Both the position numbers and the translations under genes were made by a program. Below the pieces are notes generated by a model. It was not told the DNA's origin. It saw only the letters and a program-made list of their open reading frames with translations, and did not search any database. Shown one piece after another: positions 21,321 to 32,569 of a stretch of 64,000 nucleotides of DNA (positions within the stretch are counted from its first letter, which is position 1; every line of letters begins with the position of its first letter). The stretch spans positions 3,721,501 to 3,785,500 of the forward strand of contig NZ_FSQT01000002.1 in NCBI RefSeq assembly GCF_900143515.1, in the 5' to 3' direction. Source of the stretch: Micromonospora cremea (GTDB taxonomy: Bacteria; Actinomycetota; Actinomycetes; Mycobacteriales; Micromonosporaceae).

Positions 21321-22205
21321 GTGAGCACCGATGGTCTGATCGTGGTCGACAAATCCGGCGGCATGACGTCGCACGACGTGGTGGCGCGGATCCGCCGGCT
21401 GGCGAAGACGCGGCGGGTCGGACACGGCGGCACGCTCGACCCGATGGCCACAGGCGTGCTGGTGATCGGTGTGGGCCGGGCCACCCGGCTGCTGACGTAC
21501 GTGATCGGCGCGGGCAAGAGCTACACCGGCACCATCCGGCTCGGCCAGGCCACCGTCACCGACGACGCCGAGGGCGACGTGATCGCCACCACCCCGGCCG
21601 GTCAGGTCACGGACGACGCGATCCGGGGCGCGCTGACCGCGTTGACCGGGGAGATCGACCAGGTGCCGAGTGCGGTCAGCGCCATCAAGATCGACGGGCA
21701 GCGGGCGTACAAGCGGGTGCGCGACGGGGAGAGCGTCGAGCTGCCGGCGCGGCGGGTCACCATCTCCCGCCTTGAGGTGCTGGCGATCCGCCGCACCGAG
21801 CCGGACGTGGTGGACGTGGACATCGACGTCACCTGCTCCTCCGGGACGTACATCCGGGCCATCGCCCGGGACGCGGGCCTGGCGCTCGGCGTCGGTGGGC
21901 ATCTGACCGCGTTGCGCCGGACCGCGGTGGGCGGCTTCACCCTCGCCGAGGCGGCCACCCTCGACGAGCTGGAGCAGCGCGCGCCGGACGTGGTCAACCT
22001 GCCGCTCGACGCGGCGGCCGACCGGTTCTTTACACGCCGGGAGGCCACGCCCGACGAGGCGCGGGTGCTCGCCCACGGCGGGCCGCTGGACCCGGCCGGC
22101 CTCGCCGGGCCGTACGCCGTCTTCGGGCCGTCCGGCGGGCTGATCGCTATCGTCAGCGAGCGGGACGGGCGGGCCCGGGCGGAGATCGTGCTCGCCCCGG
22201 CGTGA
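21321..22205 (+). CDS. truB: tRNA pseudouridine(55) synthase
   Basis: Converts U55 to pseudouridine in the tRNA T-arm. A 294-residue protein with the catalytic Asp40 in GHGGTLDPMATGVLVIGVG, the KSYTG and IDQVPSAVSAIKIDGQRAY motifs, and SCSSGTYIR-type CSSGTYIRAIARDAG. GTG 21321 gives the usual N-terminus (STDGLIVVDKSGGMTSHDVV); a TTG 9 nt upstream is less likely. Confidence 0.95.
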   Translation: MSTDGLIVVDKSGGMTSHDVVARIRRLAKTRRVGHGGTLDPMATGVLVIGVGRATRLLTYVIGAGKSYTGTIRLGQATVTDDAEGDVIATTPAGQVTDDAIRGALTALTGEIDQVPSAVSAIKIDGQRAYKRVRDGESVELPARRVTISRLEVLAIRRTEPDVVDVDIDVTCSSGTYIRAIARDAGLALGVGGHLTALRRTAVGGFTLAEAATLDELEQRAPDVVNLPLDAAADRFFTRREATPDEARVLAHGGPLDPAGLAGPYAVFGPSGGLIAIVSERDGRARAEIVLAPA

Positions 22206-22259
22206 CGGCGGGCGCTGGTGCGCCGGCCCGCGCCCGGCGGCGCGGATCCGCCGGCGAGC

Positions 22260-22313
22260 GTTGACAAGGGGCCCTTCCTACGCACGAGGCGTTGAGAAGG
22301 GGCCCTTCCTTAC
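22260..22313. repeat. Paired copies of an AAGGGGCCCTT-containing motif
   Basis: GTTGACAAGGGGCCCTTCCT (22260) and GTTGAGAAGGGGCCCTTCCT (22291) are direct repeats 31 bp apart between truB and ribF. The core AAGGGGCCCTT is palindromic. Related copies, one inverted, occur at 33824-33873. It looks like a dispersed intergenic element of this genome. Confidence 0.75.
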
Positions 22314-22326
22314 GGAGAGGAGCGGC

Positions 22327-23256
22327 ATGCAGCGGTGGCGTGGGTACGACGCGGCGCCCGGCGGGTGGGGGCGTTCGGTCGTCACCATCGGCGTCTTCGA
22401 CGGCGTGCACAAGGGGCACCAGGCGACCATCGGGCACGCCGTGACCCGGGCCCGGGAGCTGGGCGTGCAGTCGGTCGTGGTCACCTTCGACCCGCACCCG
22501 GCCGAGGTGGTCCGCCCCGGCTCGCATCCGGCGGTGCTCACCGAGCCGGCCCGCAAGGCTGAGCTGATCGAGGCGCTCGGCGTGGACGTGCTCTGCGTGG
22601 TGCCGTTCACCCCGGAGTTCTCCCGGTTGCCCGCCGAGCAGTTCGTGCACGACGTCCTGGTCGAGCATCTGCACGCGGCCCTGGTGGTGGTCGGCAGCAA
22701 CTTCCGCTTCGGGCACCGGGCGGCCGGCGACGTGGCGCTGCTGGAGACGCTGGGCCGCACCTTCGGCTTCGGCGTGGAGGGCGGCCCACTGGTCGCCGAG
22801 GACGGCACCGTCTTCTCCTCCACGTACATCCGCTCCTGCGTTGACGCGGGCGACGTGGGCGCGGCGGCGGCCGCTCTGGGTCGCCCGCACCGGCTGGAGG
22901 GCGTGGTGGTCCGTGGTGACCAGCGTGGGCGGGAGCTGGGCTTCCCCACCGCCAACCTGCTCTGCCACCGGTACGCGGCGGTGCCCGCCGACGGGGTGTA
23001 CGCGGCCCGGCTGATCCGCCGCGGGCAGCGCGAGCCGCTGATGGCGGCGGTGTCGGTGGGCACCAACCCGACCTTCTCCGGCCGGGAGCGGCGGGTGGAG
23101 GCGTACGCGCTGGACTTCGACGGCGACCTCTACGGCGAGCGCCTGGCCCTGGACTTCGTGGCGCACCTGCGGGGGCAGATCCGGTACGACTCGATCGAGC
23201 CGTTGATCGCCCAGATGAAACAGGACGTCGAGCGCACGCGGCGCGCTTTGGGCTGA
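22327..23256 (+). CDS. ribF: Bifunctional riboflavin kinase / FAD synthetase
   Basis: Makes FMN and FAD from riboflavin; 309 residues. N-terminal nucleotidyltransferase domain: SVVTIGVFDGVHKGHQATI with the HxGH-like HKGH, and VGSNFRFGHRAAGD. C-terminal riboflavin kinase domain: RGRELGFPTANLL, then SVGTNPTF and EAYALDFDGDLYG. ATG 22327 follows GGAGAGGAG. Upstream is the AAGGGGCCCTT repeat pair; I saw no FMN riboswitch. Confidence 0.96.
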   Translation: MQRWRGYDAAPGGWGRSVVTIGVFDGVHKGHQATIGHAVTRARELGVQSVVVTFDPHPAEVVRPGSHPAVLTEPARKAELIEALGVDVLCVVPFTPEFSRLPAEQFVHDVLVEHLHAALVVVGSNFRFGHRAAGDVALLETLGRTFGFGVEGGPLVAEDGTVFSSTYIRSCVDAGDVGAAAAALGRPHRLEGVVVRGDQRGRELGFPTANLLCHRYAAVPADGVYAARLIRRGQREPLMAAVSVGTNPTFSGRERRVEAYALDFDGDLYGERLALDFVAHLRGQIRYDSIEPLIAQMKQDVERTRRALG

Positions 23257-23455
23257 TCGTCCCGGGCCAGGCAGCCCTCGCCGAGGCCCTTGACCGGGTG
23301 CTAGGGGCGAGTGCTGGTAGTCTGGCGGAAACGTCGGGTGACCGGCGTGGGGCCTCGCGTGCCTGCTCGACGCCGCGGGTGCGAGGTACCGGTCCGTTCC
23401 CGGTCCATCGGGACGACGGACACCTACTTGATCAACCCACTGAAACAGGGAGAAC

Positions 23456-23725
23456 ATGGCGCTCGACCAGGAAGCCAAGGCCACGATCCGCGCGGAGTAC
23501 GCGACCGCCGAGGGCGACACCGGTTCGCCGGAGGTCCAGGTCGCGGTCCTCACCAAGCGGATCGCTGAGCTGACCGAGCACCTGAAGGTGCACAAGCACG
23601 ACCACCACAGCCGCCGTGGGCTGCTGCTGCTGGTCGGCCGGCGCCGTCGGCTGCTCAACTACGTCCAGAAGAAGGACATTGCCCGCTACCGGTCGCTCAT
23701 CGAGCGGCTCGGCCTGCGCCGGTGA
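23456..23725 (+). CDS. rpsO: 30S ribosomal protein S15
   Basis: An 89-residue full-length S15: [40 protein letters not shown] and [16 protein letters not shown] follows CAGGGAGAAC. The 199-bp leader (23257-23455) has no gene. S15 commonly binds its own leader RNA for autoregulation in other bacteria, but I could not assign a conserved fold here. A strong hairpin follows the stop. Confidence 0.97.
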   Translation: MALDQEAKATIRAEYATAEGDTGSPEVQVAVLTKRIAELTEHLKVHKHDHHSRRGLLLLVGRRRRLLNYVQKKDIARYRSLIERLGLRR

Positions 23726-23730
23726 CGTGA

Positions 23731-23760
23731 CGGGGGAGTGGCCGACCGGCCGCTCCCCCG
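23731..23760 (+). terminator. Terminator hairpin after rpsO
   Basis: CGGGGGAGTGGCC (23731-23743), loop GACC, then GGCCGCTCCCCCG (23748-23760): 13 pairs including one G-T. It lies a few nt after the rpsO stop and has no T-tract, as is common in actinobacteria. Confidence 0.75.
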
Positions 23761-23951
23761 ATCGGCGTCCCACCTGAAGAACACGGGCCGCGCGACCACC
23801 CGACAGGGAGCCGGTCAGCGTACCGGTCTCCGGTAGTGGCCCCCGGGAATCCCGGCATCATGCCGGCCACCCGGGCGCTTCGATCGAAGACCGGCCGGCT
23901 GAGCAGTTCCCCGTGTCGTGGGGCCCACGACGCGAAGGAGCACTACAGCAC

Positions 23952-26348
23952 ATGACCGAGACCAACCTCGGCACCGAATCCCGCACCGCCGTGATCGACA
24001 ACGGGTCCTTCGGCACCCGTGAGATCACCTTCTCCACCGGTCGGCTGGCTCGCCAGGCCGCCGGTTCCGTCGTCGCCCAGCTGGGCGAGACGGTCGTTCT
24101 CTCCGCCACCACCGCCGGTAAGCACCCGAAGGAGCAGTTCGATTTCTTCCCGCTGACCGTCGACGTCGAGGAGCGGATGTACGCCGTGGGCCGGATCCCC
24201 GGCTCGTTCTTCCGCCGTGAGGGCCGGCCCAGCGAGGACGCCATCCTCACCTGCCGGCTGATCGACCGGCCGCTGCGCCCGTCGTTCGTCAAGGGCCTGC
24301 GCAACGAGGTCCAGGTCGTCGAGACCGTCCTCGCGCTCGACCCGCAGCACCCGTACGACGTGGTGGCCATCAACGCCGCCTCGATGTCGACCAAGCTCTC
24401 CGGCCTGCCGTTCTCCGGTCCCATCGGGGCGACCCGGGTCGCGCACATCGACGGCCAGTGGGTCGCCTTCCCGACCCTGGAGGAGCTGGCCCGCGCCACC
24501 TTCGACATGGTCGTGGCCGGCCGCACGCTGCCGGACGGCGACGTCGCCATCATGATGGTCGAGGCCGAGGCCACGCCGCACGCCGTCGCCCTGATCTCGG
24601 CCGGTGCGACCGCGCCGACCGAGGAGATCGTGGCCAGCGGTCTGGAGGCCGCGAAGCCGGCGATCCGTGAGCTGTGCCGCGCGCAGAGCGAGCTGGCCGA
24701 GGTCGCCGCCAAGCCGGTCACCGAGTTCCCCGTCTTCCTGGACTACCAGGACGACGTGTACGACGCGGTCGCCGAGGTGGCCCGCACCGAGGTGGCCGAG
24801 GCGATCACCATCGCCGGCAAGGCCGACCGCGAGGAGGCCCTGGACCGGGTCAAGGCCCGGGTCGCCGAGGCGCTGGGTGGTCGGTTCGAGGGTCGGGAGA
24901 AGGAGCTCAGCGCTGCCTTCCGCTCGCTGACCAAGTCCGAGGTGCGCAACCGCGTGCTGCGTGAGCAGGTCCGCATGGACGGCCGTGGCCCGCGGGACAT
25001 CCGCCCGCTGACCGCCGAGGTCGGCGTGCTGCCCCGGGTGCACGGTTCGGCGCTGTTCGAGCGGGGCGAGACCCAGATCCTGGGCGTCACGACGCTCAAC
25101 ATGCTCCGTATGGAGCAGATGGTGGACACGCTGTCCCCCGAGAACCGCAAGCGCTACATGCACAATTACAACTTCCCGCCGTACTCGACCGGTGAGACCG
25201 GCCGGGTCGGCTCGCCGAAGCGGCGCGAGATCGGCCACGGTGCGCTCGCCGAGCGGGCGCTGATTCCGGTGCTGCCGTCGCGCGAGGAGTTCCCGTACGC
25301 CATCCGGCAGGTCTCCGAGGCGCTCGGCTCCAACGGCTCCACCTCGATGGGTTCGGTCTGCGCTTCGACGCTGGGCCTGCTCAGCGCCGGTGTGCCGCTG
25401 AAGGCGCCGGTGGCCGGCATCGCGATGGGGCTCATCTCCGACGAGGTGGACGGCAAGACCCAGTACGTGACGCTGACGGACATCCTCGGTGCCGAGGACG
25501 CGTTCGGCGACATGGACTTCAAGGTCGCCGGCACGCCGGACTTCGTCACGGCGCTCCAGCTCGACACCAAGCTCGACGGCATCCCGTCGGACGTGCTGGC
25601 CGCCGCGCTGCAGCAGGCGAACGAGGCCCGGCAGGTCATCCTCGGGGTGATGCGGGCGGCGATCGAGGCTCCGGCCGAGATGTCGGACTACGCCCCGCGG
25701 GTCACCACCGTCAAGATCCCGGTCGACAAGATCGGCATGGTGATCGGCCCGAAGGGCCAGACCATCAACGCGATCCAGGACGAGACCGGCGCCGAGATCT
25801 CCATCGAGGACGACGGCACGATCTACGTCGGCGCCACCAACGGCCCGTCGGCCCAGGCGGCGGTCGACCGGATCAACGGGATCGCCAACCCGACGCTGCC
25901 CAAGCAGGGCGAGCGGTTCCTCGGCACGGTGGTCAAGACCGCCGCGTTCGGCGCGTTCATCTCGCTGCTGCCGGGCCGTGACGGCCTGCTGCACATCTCC
26001 AAGGTGGGCGACGGCAAGCGGGTCGAGCGCGTTGAGGACTTCCTCAACGTCGGCGACCGGGTCGAGGTCGAGATCGCGGACATCGACGCCCGCGGCAAGA
26101 TCTACCTGGACAAGGTCCGGCCGGAGGGCGCCGAGGCGCCGGCCGCCGGTGAGGCCGCCGGTGGCGACCGGCCGGCCAGCCGCGACCGGGGTGACCGTGG
26201 CCCGCGTGACCGGGGCGACCGCGAGCGTGGCGGCGACCGGGGCGGCCGTGGTCCGGAGCGCGGCGACCGTGGCGAGGGCGGCGGCAACGGCGGCGGTGAG
26301 GGTGGCGAGGGCGGCGAGCGTCCGCGCCGCCGGACCCGGCACAGCTGA
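23952..26348 (+). CDS. pnp: Polyribonucleotide nucleotidyltransferase (PNPase/GpsI)
   Basis: A 798-residue phosphorolytic 3'-5' exoribonuclease/polymerase of the degradosome. Two RNase PH-like domains (the second with [19 protein letters not shown]), a helical linker, a KH domain ([20 protein letters not shown]) and an S1 domain ([21 protein letters not shown]). A tail of about 60 residues rich in Gly/Arg/Asp follows, typical of actinobacterial PNPases. ATG 23952 has GAAGGAG 11 nt upstream. Confidence 0.97.
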   Translation: MTETNLGTESRTAVIDNGSFGTREITFSTGRLARQAAGSVVAQLGETVVLSATTAGKHPKEQFDFFPLTVDVEERMYAVGRIPGSFFRREGRPSEDAILTCRLIDRPLRPSFVKGLRNEVQVVETVLALDPQHPYDVVAINAASMSTKLSGLPFSGPIGATRVAHIDGQWVAFPTLEELARATFDMVVAGRTLPDGDVAIMMVEAEATPHAVALISAGATAPTEEIVASGLEAAKPAIRELCRAQSELAEVAAKPVTEFPVFLDYQDDVYDAVAEVARTEVAEAITIAGKADREEALDRVKARVAEALGGRFEGREKELSAAFRSLTKSEVRNRVLREQVRMDGRGPRDIRPLTAEVGVLPRVHGSALFERGETQILGVTTLNMLRMEQMVDTLSPENRKRYMHNYNFPPYSTGETGRVGSPKRREIGHGALAERALIPVLPSREEFPYAIRQVSEALGSNGSTSMGSVCASTLGLLSAGVPLKAPVAGIAMGLISDEVDGKTQYVTLTDILGAEDAFGDMDFKVAGTPDFVTALQLDTKLDGIPSDVLAAALQQANEARQVILGVMRAAIEAPAEMSDYAPRVTTVKIPVDKIGMVIGPKGQTINAIQDETGAEISIEDDGTIYVGATNGPSAQAAVDRINGIANPTLPKQGERFLGTVVKTAAFGAFISLLPGRDGLLHISKVGDGKRVERVEDFLNVGDRVEVEIADIDARGKIYLDKVRPEGAEAPAAGEAAGGDRPASRDRGDRGPRDRGDRERGGDRGGRGPERGDRGEGGGNGGGEGGEGGERPRRRTRHS

Positions 26349-26397
26349 TCGTTCCCTTCATCGCATCACCCACCCCTCGTCGATCTGGGAGCAGTAC

Positions 26398-28670
<2,273 letters not shown>

Positions 28671-28726
28671 CCGACCCCGGGTCCTTCCGGGGCGAAACCT
28701 GGTCGCGGCGCGGGTCCGACCGCCCC

Positions 28727-28732
28727 TACGCT
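28727..28732 (+). promoter_or_regulatory. Probable -10 box of leaderless acetyltransferase promoter
   Basis: TACGCT lies 6 nt before the ATG at 28739 and no SD is present, fitting a leaderless transcript. Confidence 0.45.
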
Positions 28733-28738
28733 GCCCCG

Positions 28739-29209
28739 ATGATCGATGGCGGACATGGTGACCGGGCCGGGCGGCGAGTGACGCTGCGGCCGGTCGACGA
28801 CGACAACTGGCGGGCGGTCGCCGACGTCGCCCCGCGCGACGACCAACGCCGGTTCGTGGCCGCGCTGGGCGCGCGTTACCTGCTGGTCAGCATGCGCTCG
28901 GAGGTGTGGAACTCGCTCGCGGTGTACGCCGACGAGACCGTCGTCGGCCACGTCATGTGGGGCGTGGACGACGACGGCTCGCACTGGATCGGCGGGATGC
29001 TGATCGACGCCGCCGAACAGGGCCAGGGCGTCGGCCGGGCCACCGTGCAGACGCTGGCCCCCTGGCTGGCGGCTCAAGACGGTAACCCCCCGGTCCGCCC
29101 GTCGTACCACCCCGACAACACCCCAGCCGCAGCCCTCTACACCTCCCTGGGCTTCCACCCCACCGGTGCGGTGGACGACGGCGAACTGATCGCCGAACGA
29201 ATCCCCTGA
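28739..29209 (+). CDS. GNAT-family N-acetyltransferase
   Basis: A 156-residue GNAT protein. Acetyl-CoA loop EQGQGVGRATVQTL; strand 4 GMLIDAA; C-terminal HPDNTPAAALYTSLGFHPTG, the usual motif B region. The N-terminal VTLRPVDDDNWRAVADV resembles spermidine/diamine-type acetyltransferases such as SpeG/PaiA relatives, but the substrate is not assignable. It converges with the debranching-enzyme gene. Confidence 0.85.
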   Translation: MIDGGHGDRAGRRVTLRPVDDDNWRAVADVAPRDDQRRFVAALGARYLLVSMRSEVWNSLAVYADETVVGHVMWGVDDDGSHWIGGMLIDAAEQGQGVGRATVQTLAPWLAAQDGNPPVRPSYHPDNTPAAALYTSLGFHPTGAVDDGELIAERIP

Positions 29210-29215
29210 CCCGCC

Positions 29216-29286
29216 GCGATCTTGCACTTCCGGTCGGGACATAAGGTGCATCCTCCGCGTCTCGACCGCCGAAACTGCAAGATCGC
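29216..29286. repeat. Long imperfect inverted repeat (REP-like or terminator)
   Basis: GCGATCTTGCA (29216-29226) pairs perfectly with TGCAAGATCGC (29276-29286). Inside it CGGTCG (29231-29236) pairs with CGACCG (29263-29268), leaving a loop of about 25 nt. It lies between two convergent genes and could terminate both, or be a dispersed palindromic element. Confidence 0.65.
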
Positions 29287-29303
29287 CGGGTGTTCGGTCC
29301 GGC

Positions 29304-31409
29304 CTAGCGGAGGAGGGTCGGGGTTGTTGGGCGGCGTTGGGTGGGGAGGGCCGGGGTCAGCGGGGTGGGGAGACCGGTGACGGTGGCTTCGCCGGTGCGG
29401 TCGACCGTGACGTGCACGGGGGTGTTGGCCACGCGGAAGCCGTCGACCGCGACGGCACCGAGCTCTGCTCCCGCCAGGGGTGCCAGACGAACCGTGCCGC
29501 CCGGTACGTCCGGGTAGAGCCCCGTGGCGGCCTGGAGCAGCAGCACCGCGCCGGCCGCGGCCCACGCCTGCGGTCGGCACGCGGCCGGGTACGGCACCGG
29601 GCGGTTCACCAGTGATCGGTCGTCGCCGCCGTACAGCTCGGGCAGCCGGTAGTCGAACGCCTCGGCGGCGGCGAGCAACCCTTCGGCCAGGCCGAGCGCG
29701 GCGTCCCGATGCCCGGCCCGGGCCAGCCCGGCCAGCACGATCGCGGTGTCGTGCGTCCAGATCGAACCGCAGTGGTACGACAGCGGGCTGAAGCCGGCGT
29801 CCTCGGTGGACATGGTCCGCAGCCCGAAGCCACCGGCCAGCGTGTCCGTGGTGAGCAGGCGGGCGACCTGGTCCTCCTCGTCGCCCGTGAGCAGGCCGGT
29901 GCCGAGCAGGTGACCGATGTTGCTGGTCAACGAGTCGACCGGCCGCTTGTCCCGGTCCAGGGCCAGCGCGGGCTGCGGGCCGTACCGGCCGTCCACCCAG
30001 AAGCTGTCCCGGAACCGGCGGGCCAGCGCGGCCGCGTGCTCACGCCAGCGGTCCCCGCCGGGGCGGCCGAAGGCGTCCAGCAGCGCGGCGCCGTTCACCG
30101 CCGCCTCGTGCGCGTACCCCTGCACCTCGGCCAGCACGATCGGCGCGGTGGCCAGCGAGCCGTCGTGGAACCGGACGGCGTCGCCGGAGTCCTTCCAGCC
30201 CTGGTTGGACAGCCCGTGCCCGGTGGTGTCGACGTACTCGACCAGCCCGTCGCCGTCCGGGTCGGCGTGCTCGCCGAGCCAGCGCAGCGCCGCCTCCAGG
30301 TACGGCAGCAGCGGCTCGATCTGCTCGGCCGGCAGACCCCAGCGCCAGGCGTCGTGCAGCAGGTTGACCCAGAGCATGGTGGCGTCGACGGTGCCGTAGT
30401 AGACCGGTGGCAGGCGCAGCCCGTCGTCGGGCAGCGCGAACTCGTGCCGGCGCAGCTCGTGCAGGATCTTGCCGGGGGCCTCGCCGGTGGCCGGATCGAC
30501 CCGGGTGCCCTGTCGCCGGGCCAGCACGCGCAGGGTGCCGGCGGCCAGGTCGGTGCCGAGCGGCAGCATCATCCGGGCGGCCCAGAGGCTGTCCCGGCCG
30601 AACAGGGTGAGGAACCAGGGCACCCCGGCGCCGAGGAAGACGTCGCGGGGTGCGCCGGTCTCGGCCAGTCGCAGCCCGCGCAGGTCGTCGAGGCTGCGGT
30701 CGAGCAGCCGGACCAGCCGCCGGTCGTCCGCGGTCACGTCGGGCCGGGACCACTCCGGCTCGCCGGCCGGGCCGATGACCACGGCGCGCGGATCCTCGAC
30801 GGTCAGACGCCAACGCAGCACCGTCTCGCCGCCGGGAGGTAGCTCGACCGGCCAGGCCAGTCGGGGGGCGATGATCCGTTCCCCGGTGGCGAGCACGTCG
30901 GCACCCGCGCCGGTGACGGTGACCGTGATCCCCTCCGCCGACCAGGTGAGCACGCCGGGCTGACCGGTCTTGGCCTCCAGTGGGGTTACGGCGCCACCGG
31001 ACTTGACCACCTCGATGGGCGCCAGGTCGCAGCCGAGGTCGATGCTGACGGTGGCGCGTACCGGCACGGTAGCGGTGGAGACGACCCGCAACTCCTCGGT
31101 GAGGCCGTCGCGGGTGGCCCGGCGGAGCCGGTCGACCCGGACGGTGGGGTCGGGCACGGGGTCGCCGAGCCAGCGCGCCAGGCTCACGAATCGGGCGCCG
31201 TGCGGGCCGTCGTCGCCGCGGGTCAGTCCTTCCAGCTCCCGGTCGTCGACCCGCAGCTCGGCCCGGGAGAGCACCCTGGCGTCGGCGTGGAAGACGCCCT
31301 GGACGCCGGTCGGGCGGATCTGCCCGGTCGCGTCCCCCAGCGCGCTGGTGGGGGCGAGGACCACCCCCACCAACTCGTGCAGGAGGGGTTGCAGCTGGCG
31401 TTCGATCAC
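29304..31409 (-). CDS. Glycogen-debranching-type enzyme (amylo-alpha-1,6-glucosidase family)
   Basis: About 701 residues. The N-terminal beta domain matches the glycogen-debranching N-terminal family (ALGDATGQIRPTGVQGVFHADARVLSRAEL). The C-terminal (alpha/alpha)6 barrel has GVPWFLTLFGRDSLWAARMM and YVDTTGHGLSNQGWKDSGDAVRFHDGS, with acidic residues expected at the active site. GTG 31409 follows GGAG; the TTG 45 nt further upstream is less plausible. Divergent from a LacI gene with paired operators between them and near a sugar ABC importer, so it probably acts on imported or stored alpha-glucan; that role is inference. Confidence 0.82.
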   Translation of the reverse strand: MIERQLQPLLHELVGVVLAPTSALGDATGQIRPTGVQGVFHADARVLSRAELRVDDRELEGLTRGDDGPHGARFVSLARWLGDPVPDPTVRVDRLRRATRDGLTEELRVVSTATVPVRATVSIDLGCDLAPIEVVKSGGAVTPLEAKTGQPGVLTWSAEGITVTVTGAGADVLATGERIIAPRLAWPVELPPGGETVLRWRLTVEDPRAVVIGPAGEPEWSRPDVTADDRRLVRLLDRSLDDLRGLRLAETGAPRDVFLGAGVPWFLTLFGRDSLWAARMMLPLGTDLAAGTLRVLARRQGTRVDPATGEAPGKILHELRRHEFALPDDGLRLPPVYYGTVDATMLWVNLLHDAWRWGLPAEQIEPLLPYLEAALRWLGEHADPDGDGLVEYVDTTGHGLSNQGWKDSGDAVRFHDGSLATAPIVLAEVQGYAHEAAVNGAALLDAFGRPGGDRWREHAAALARRFRDSFWVDGRYGPQPALALDRDKRPVDSLTSNIGHLLGTGLLTGDEEDQVARLLTTDTLAGGFGLRTMSTEDAGFSPLSYHCGSIWTHDTAIVLAGLARAGHRDAALGLAEGLLAAAEAFDYRLPELYGGDDRSLVNRPVPYPAACRPQAWAAAGAVLLLQAATGLYPDVPGGTVRLAPLAGAELGAVAVDGFRVANTPVHVTVDRTGEATVTGLPTPLTPALPTQRRPTTPTLLR

Positions 31410-31494
31410 GGTGTGGCTCCAGATCCTCAGGGTGCGGGACGGACGTCTTGACAACGCGCCCCTGGCGGTGCAAAGTGCGAAACATTCCAGAAAC

Positions 31495-31510
31495 TTGAAC
31501 GATCTAATCC
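31495..31510. promoter_or_regulatory. Candidate LacI-type operator 1
   Basis: TTGAACGATCTAATCC. It is the inverted, near-identical partner of the site at 31522-31536 and lies in the divergent region between the debranching enzyme and lacI genes. Probable binding site for the adjacent LacI-family regulator. Confidence 0.65.
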
Positions 31511-31521
31511 TGCCTTATCCA

Positions 31522-31536
31522 GATTGGATCGTTCAA
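31522..31536. promoter_or_regulatory. Candidate LacI-type operator 2
   Basis: GATTGGATCGTTCAA; its reverse complement TTGAACGATCCAATC matches operator 1 at 14 of 15 positions. It lies 20 bp before the lacI start, so autoregulation is likely. Confidence 0.65.
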
Positions 31537-31555
31537 GGTGGCGAGAGGGATTTAA

Positions 31556-32545
31556 GTGGCCGAAAAGGTGACCATCGCGACGGTGGCCCGGCACGCCCGA
31601 GTGAGCCGCCAGACAGTGTCCAACGTGCTCAACGCCCCGCACATCGTGCGGGAGGAGACCCGGCTACGGGTCCAGGACGCGATCAACGCGCTCGGCTACC
31701 GGGCCAACCAGGCCGCCCGGCAGATGCGCACCGGTCGGTCCCGGCTGATCGCCGCACGGATCGAGCCGACCCGCGACGGCATCAACGGTTCGGTGCTCGA
31801 CCGCTTCCTGCACGGCCTCACCGAGACCGCCGACGCCGCCGGCTACCGGGTGCTGCTCTACACCGCCACCGACGACCAGCGGGAGATCGCCACCTACGAC
31901 GACCTGCTGGGCACGTACGAGCTGGACGCGTTTGTGCTCGTCGGCACGAAGTACGGCGACCCGCGTACCGCCTGGCTCGCCGGCCGGGACGTGCCGTTCG
32001 TGACCTTCGGCCGGCCGTGGGACGCGCTCGACGCCCACCCGTGGGTGGACGTCGACGGCGCAGCCGGCACGGCCCAGGCCACCCGGCACCTGCTGTCCTC
32101 CGGGCACCGGCGGATCGCGTTCATCGGTTGGCCGCTCGGCTCCGGCGTCGGCGACGACCGCCGGGCCGGCTGGCGCGACGCGCTGCGCGCCGCCGGCGTC
32201 GACCCGACCGGGCTGCACCGGGAGACCGAGGACGGCATCGCCGAGGGCGAGCGGCTGATGCGCGACCTGCTCGTCACCGTGGCACCGACCGCTGTGGTCT
32301 GCGCCAGCGACTCGCTCGCCCTCGGCGCCCTCCAGGCGATCCGCGGCACCGACCCGCCCGTGTCGGTGATCGGCTTCGACGACACGCCGGTGGCCGCCGC
32401 GGTCGGGCTGGACAGCGTCAGCCAACCGCTCGGCGAGGCCGCCGCCCGGTGCGTGGACCTGCTCACCGGTGTCCTCGACGGCAACCACCAGACCTCCACC
32501 CACGTGCTGCTCCAGCCCGCGCTGGCGCTCCGGCACACCGCGTAG
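31556..32545 (+). CDS. LacI-family transcriptional regulator
   Basis: A 329-residue repressor with an N-terminal HTH (TIATVARHARVSRQTVSNVLN), hinge helix (QAARQMRTGRSRLIA) and a periplasmic-binding-protein-like effector domain (DAFVLVGTKYGDPR; GHRRIAFIGWPLGS; VSVIGFDDTPVAAA). GTG start. It is followed by a sugar-binding lipoprotein and two permeases, and divergent from the debranching enzyme, so it probably controls both sides in response to an oligosaccharide. Confidence 0.93.
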   Translation: MAEKVTIATVARHARVSRQTVSNVLNAPHIVREETRLRVQDAINALGYRANQAARQMRTGRSRLIAARIEPTRDGINGSVLDRFLHGLTETADAAGYRVLLYTATDDQREIATYDDLLGTYELDAFVLVGTKYGDPRTAWLAGRDVPFVTFGRPWDALDAHPWVDVDGAAGTAQATRHLLSSGHRRIAFIGWPLGSGVGDDRRAGWRDALRAAGVDPTGLHRETEDGIAEGERLMRDLLVTVAPTAVVCASDSLALGALQAIRGTDPPVSVIGFDDTPVAAAVGLDSVSQPLGEAAARCVDLLTGVLDGNHQTSTHVLLQPALALRHTA

Positions 32546-32569
32546 TCCCTTCCCTCACCAGGAGAAACC

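Noticed and set aside
22261..22266. TTGACA as a -35 promoter element for ribF
   Set aside because: It is part of the repeated GTTGASAAGGGGCCCTTCCT motif, and no -10 box lies at a suitable distance.
22206..22326. An FMN riboswitch upstream of ribF
   Set aside because: None of the conserved RFN-element stem motifs are visible; only the palindromic repeat pair is present.
23290..23323. TTGACC and TAGTCT as an rpsO promoter
   Set aside because: The hexamers are 22 nt apart, longer than the usual 17-18, so I could not support it.
23943..26342. A 799-codon open frame on the minus strand
   Set aside because: It mirrors pnp exactly and has the His/Arg/Leu/Asp-rich composition of a shadow frame.
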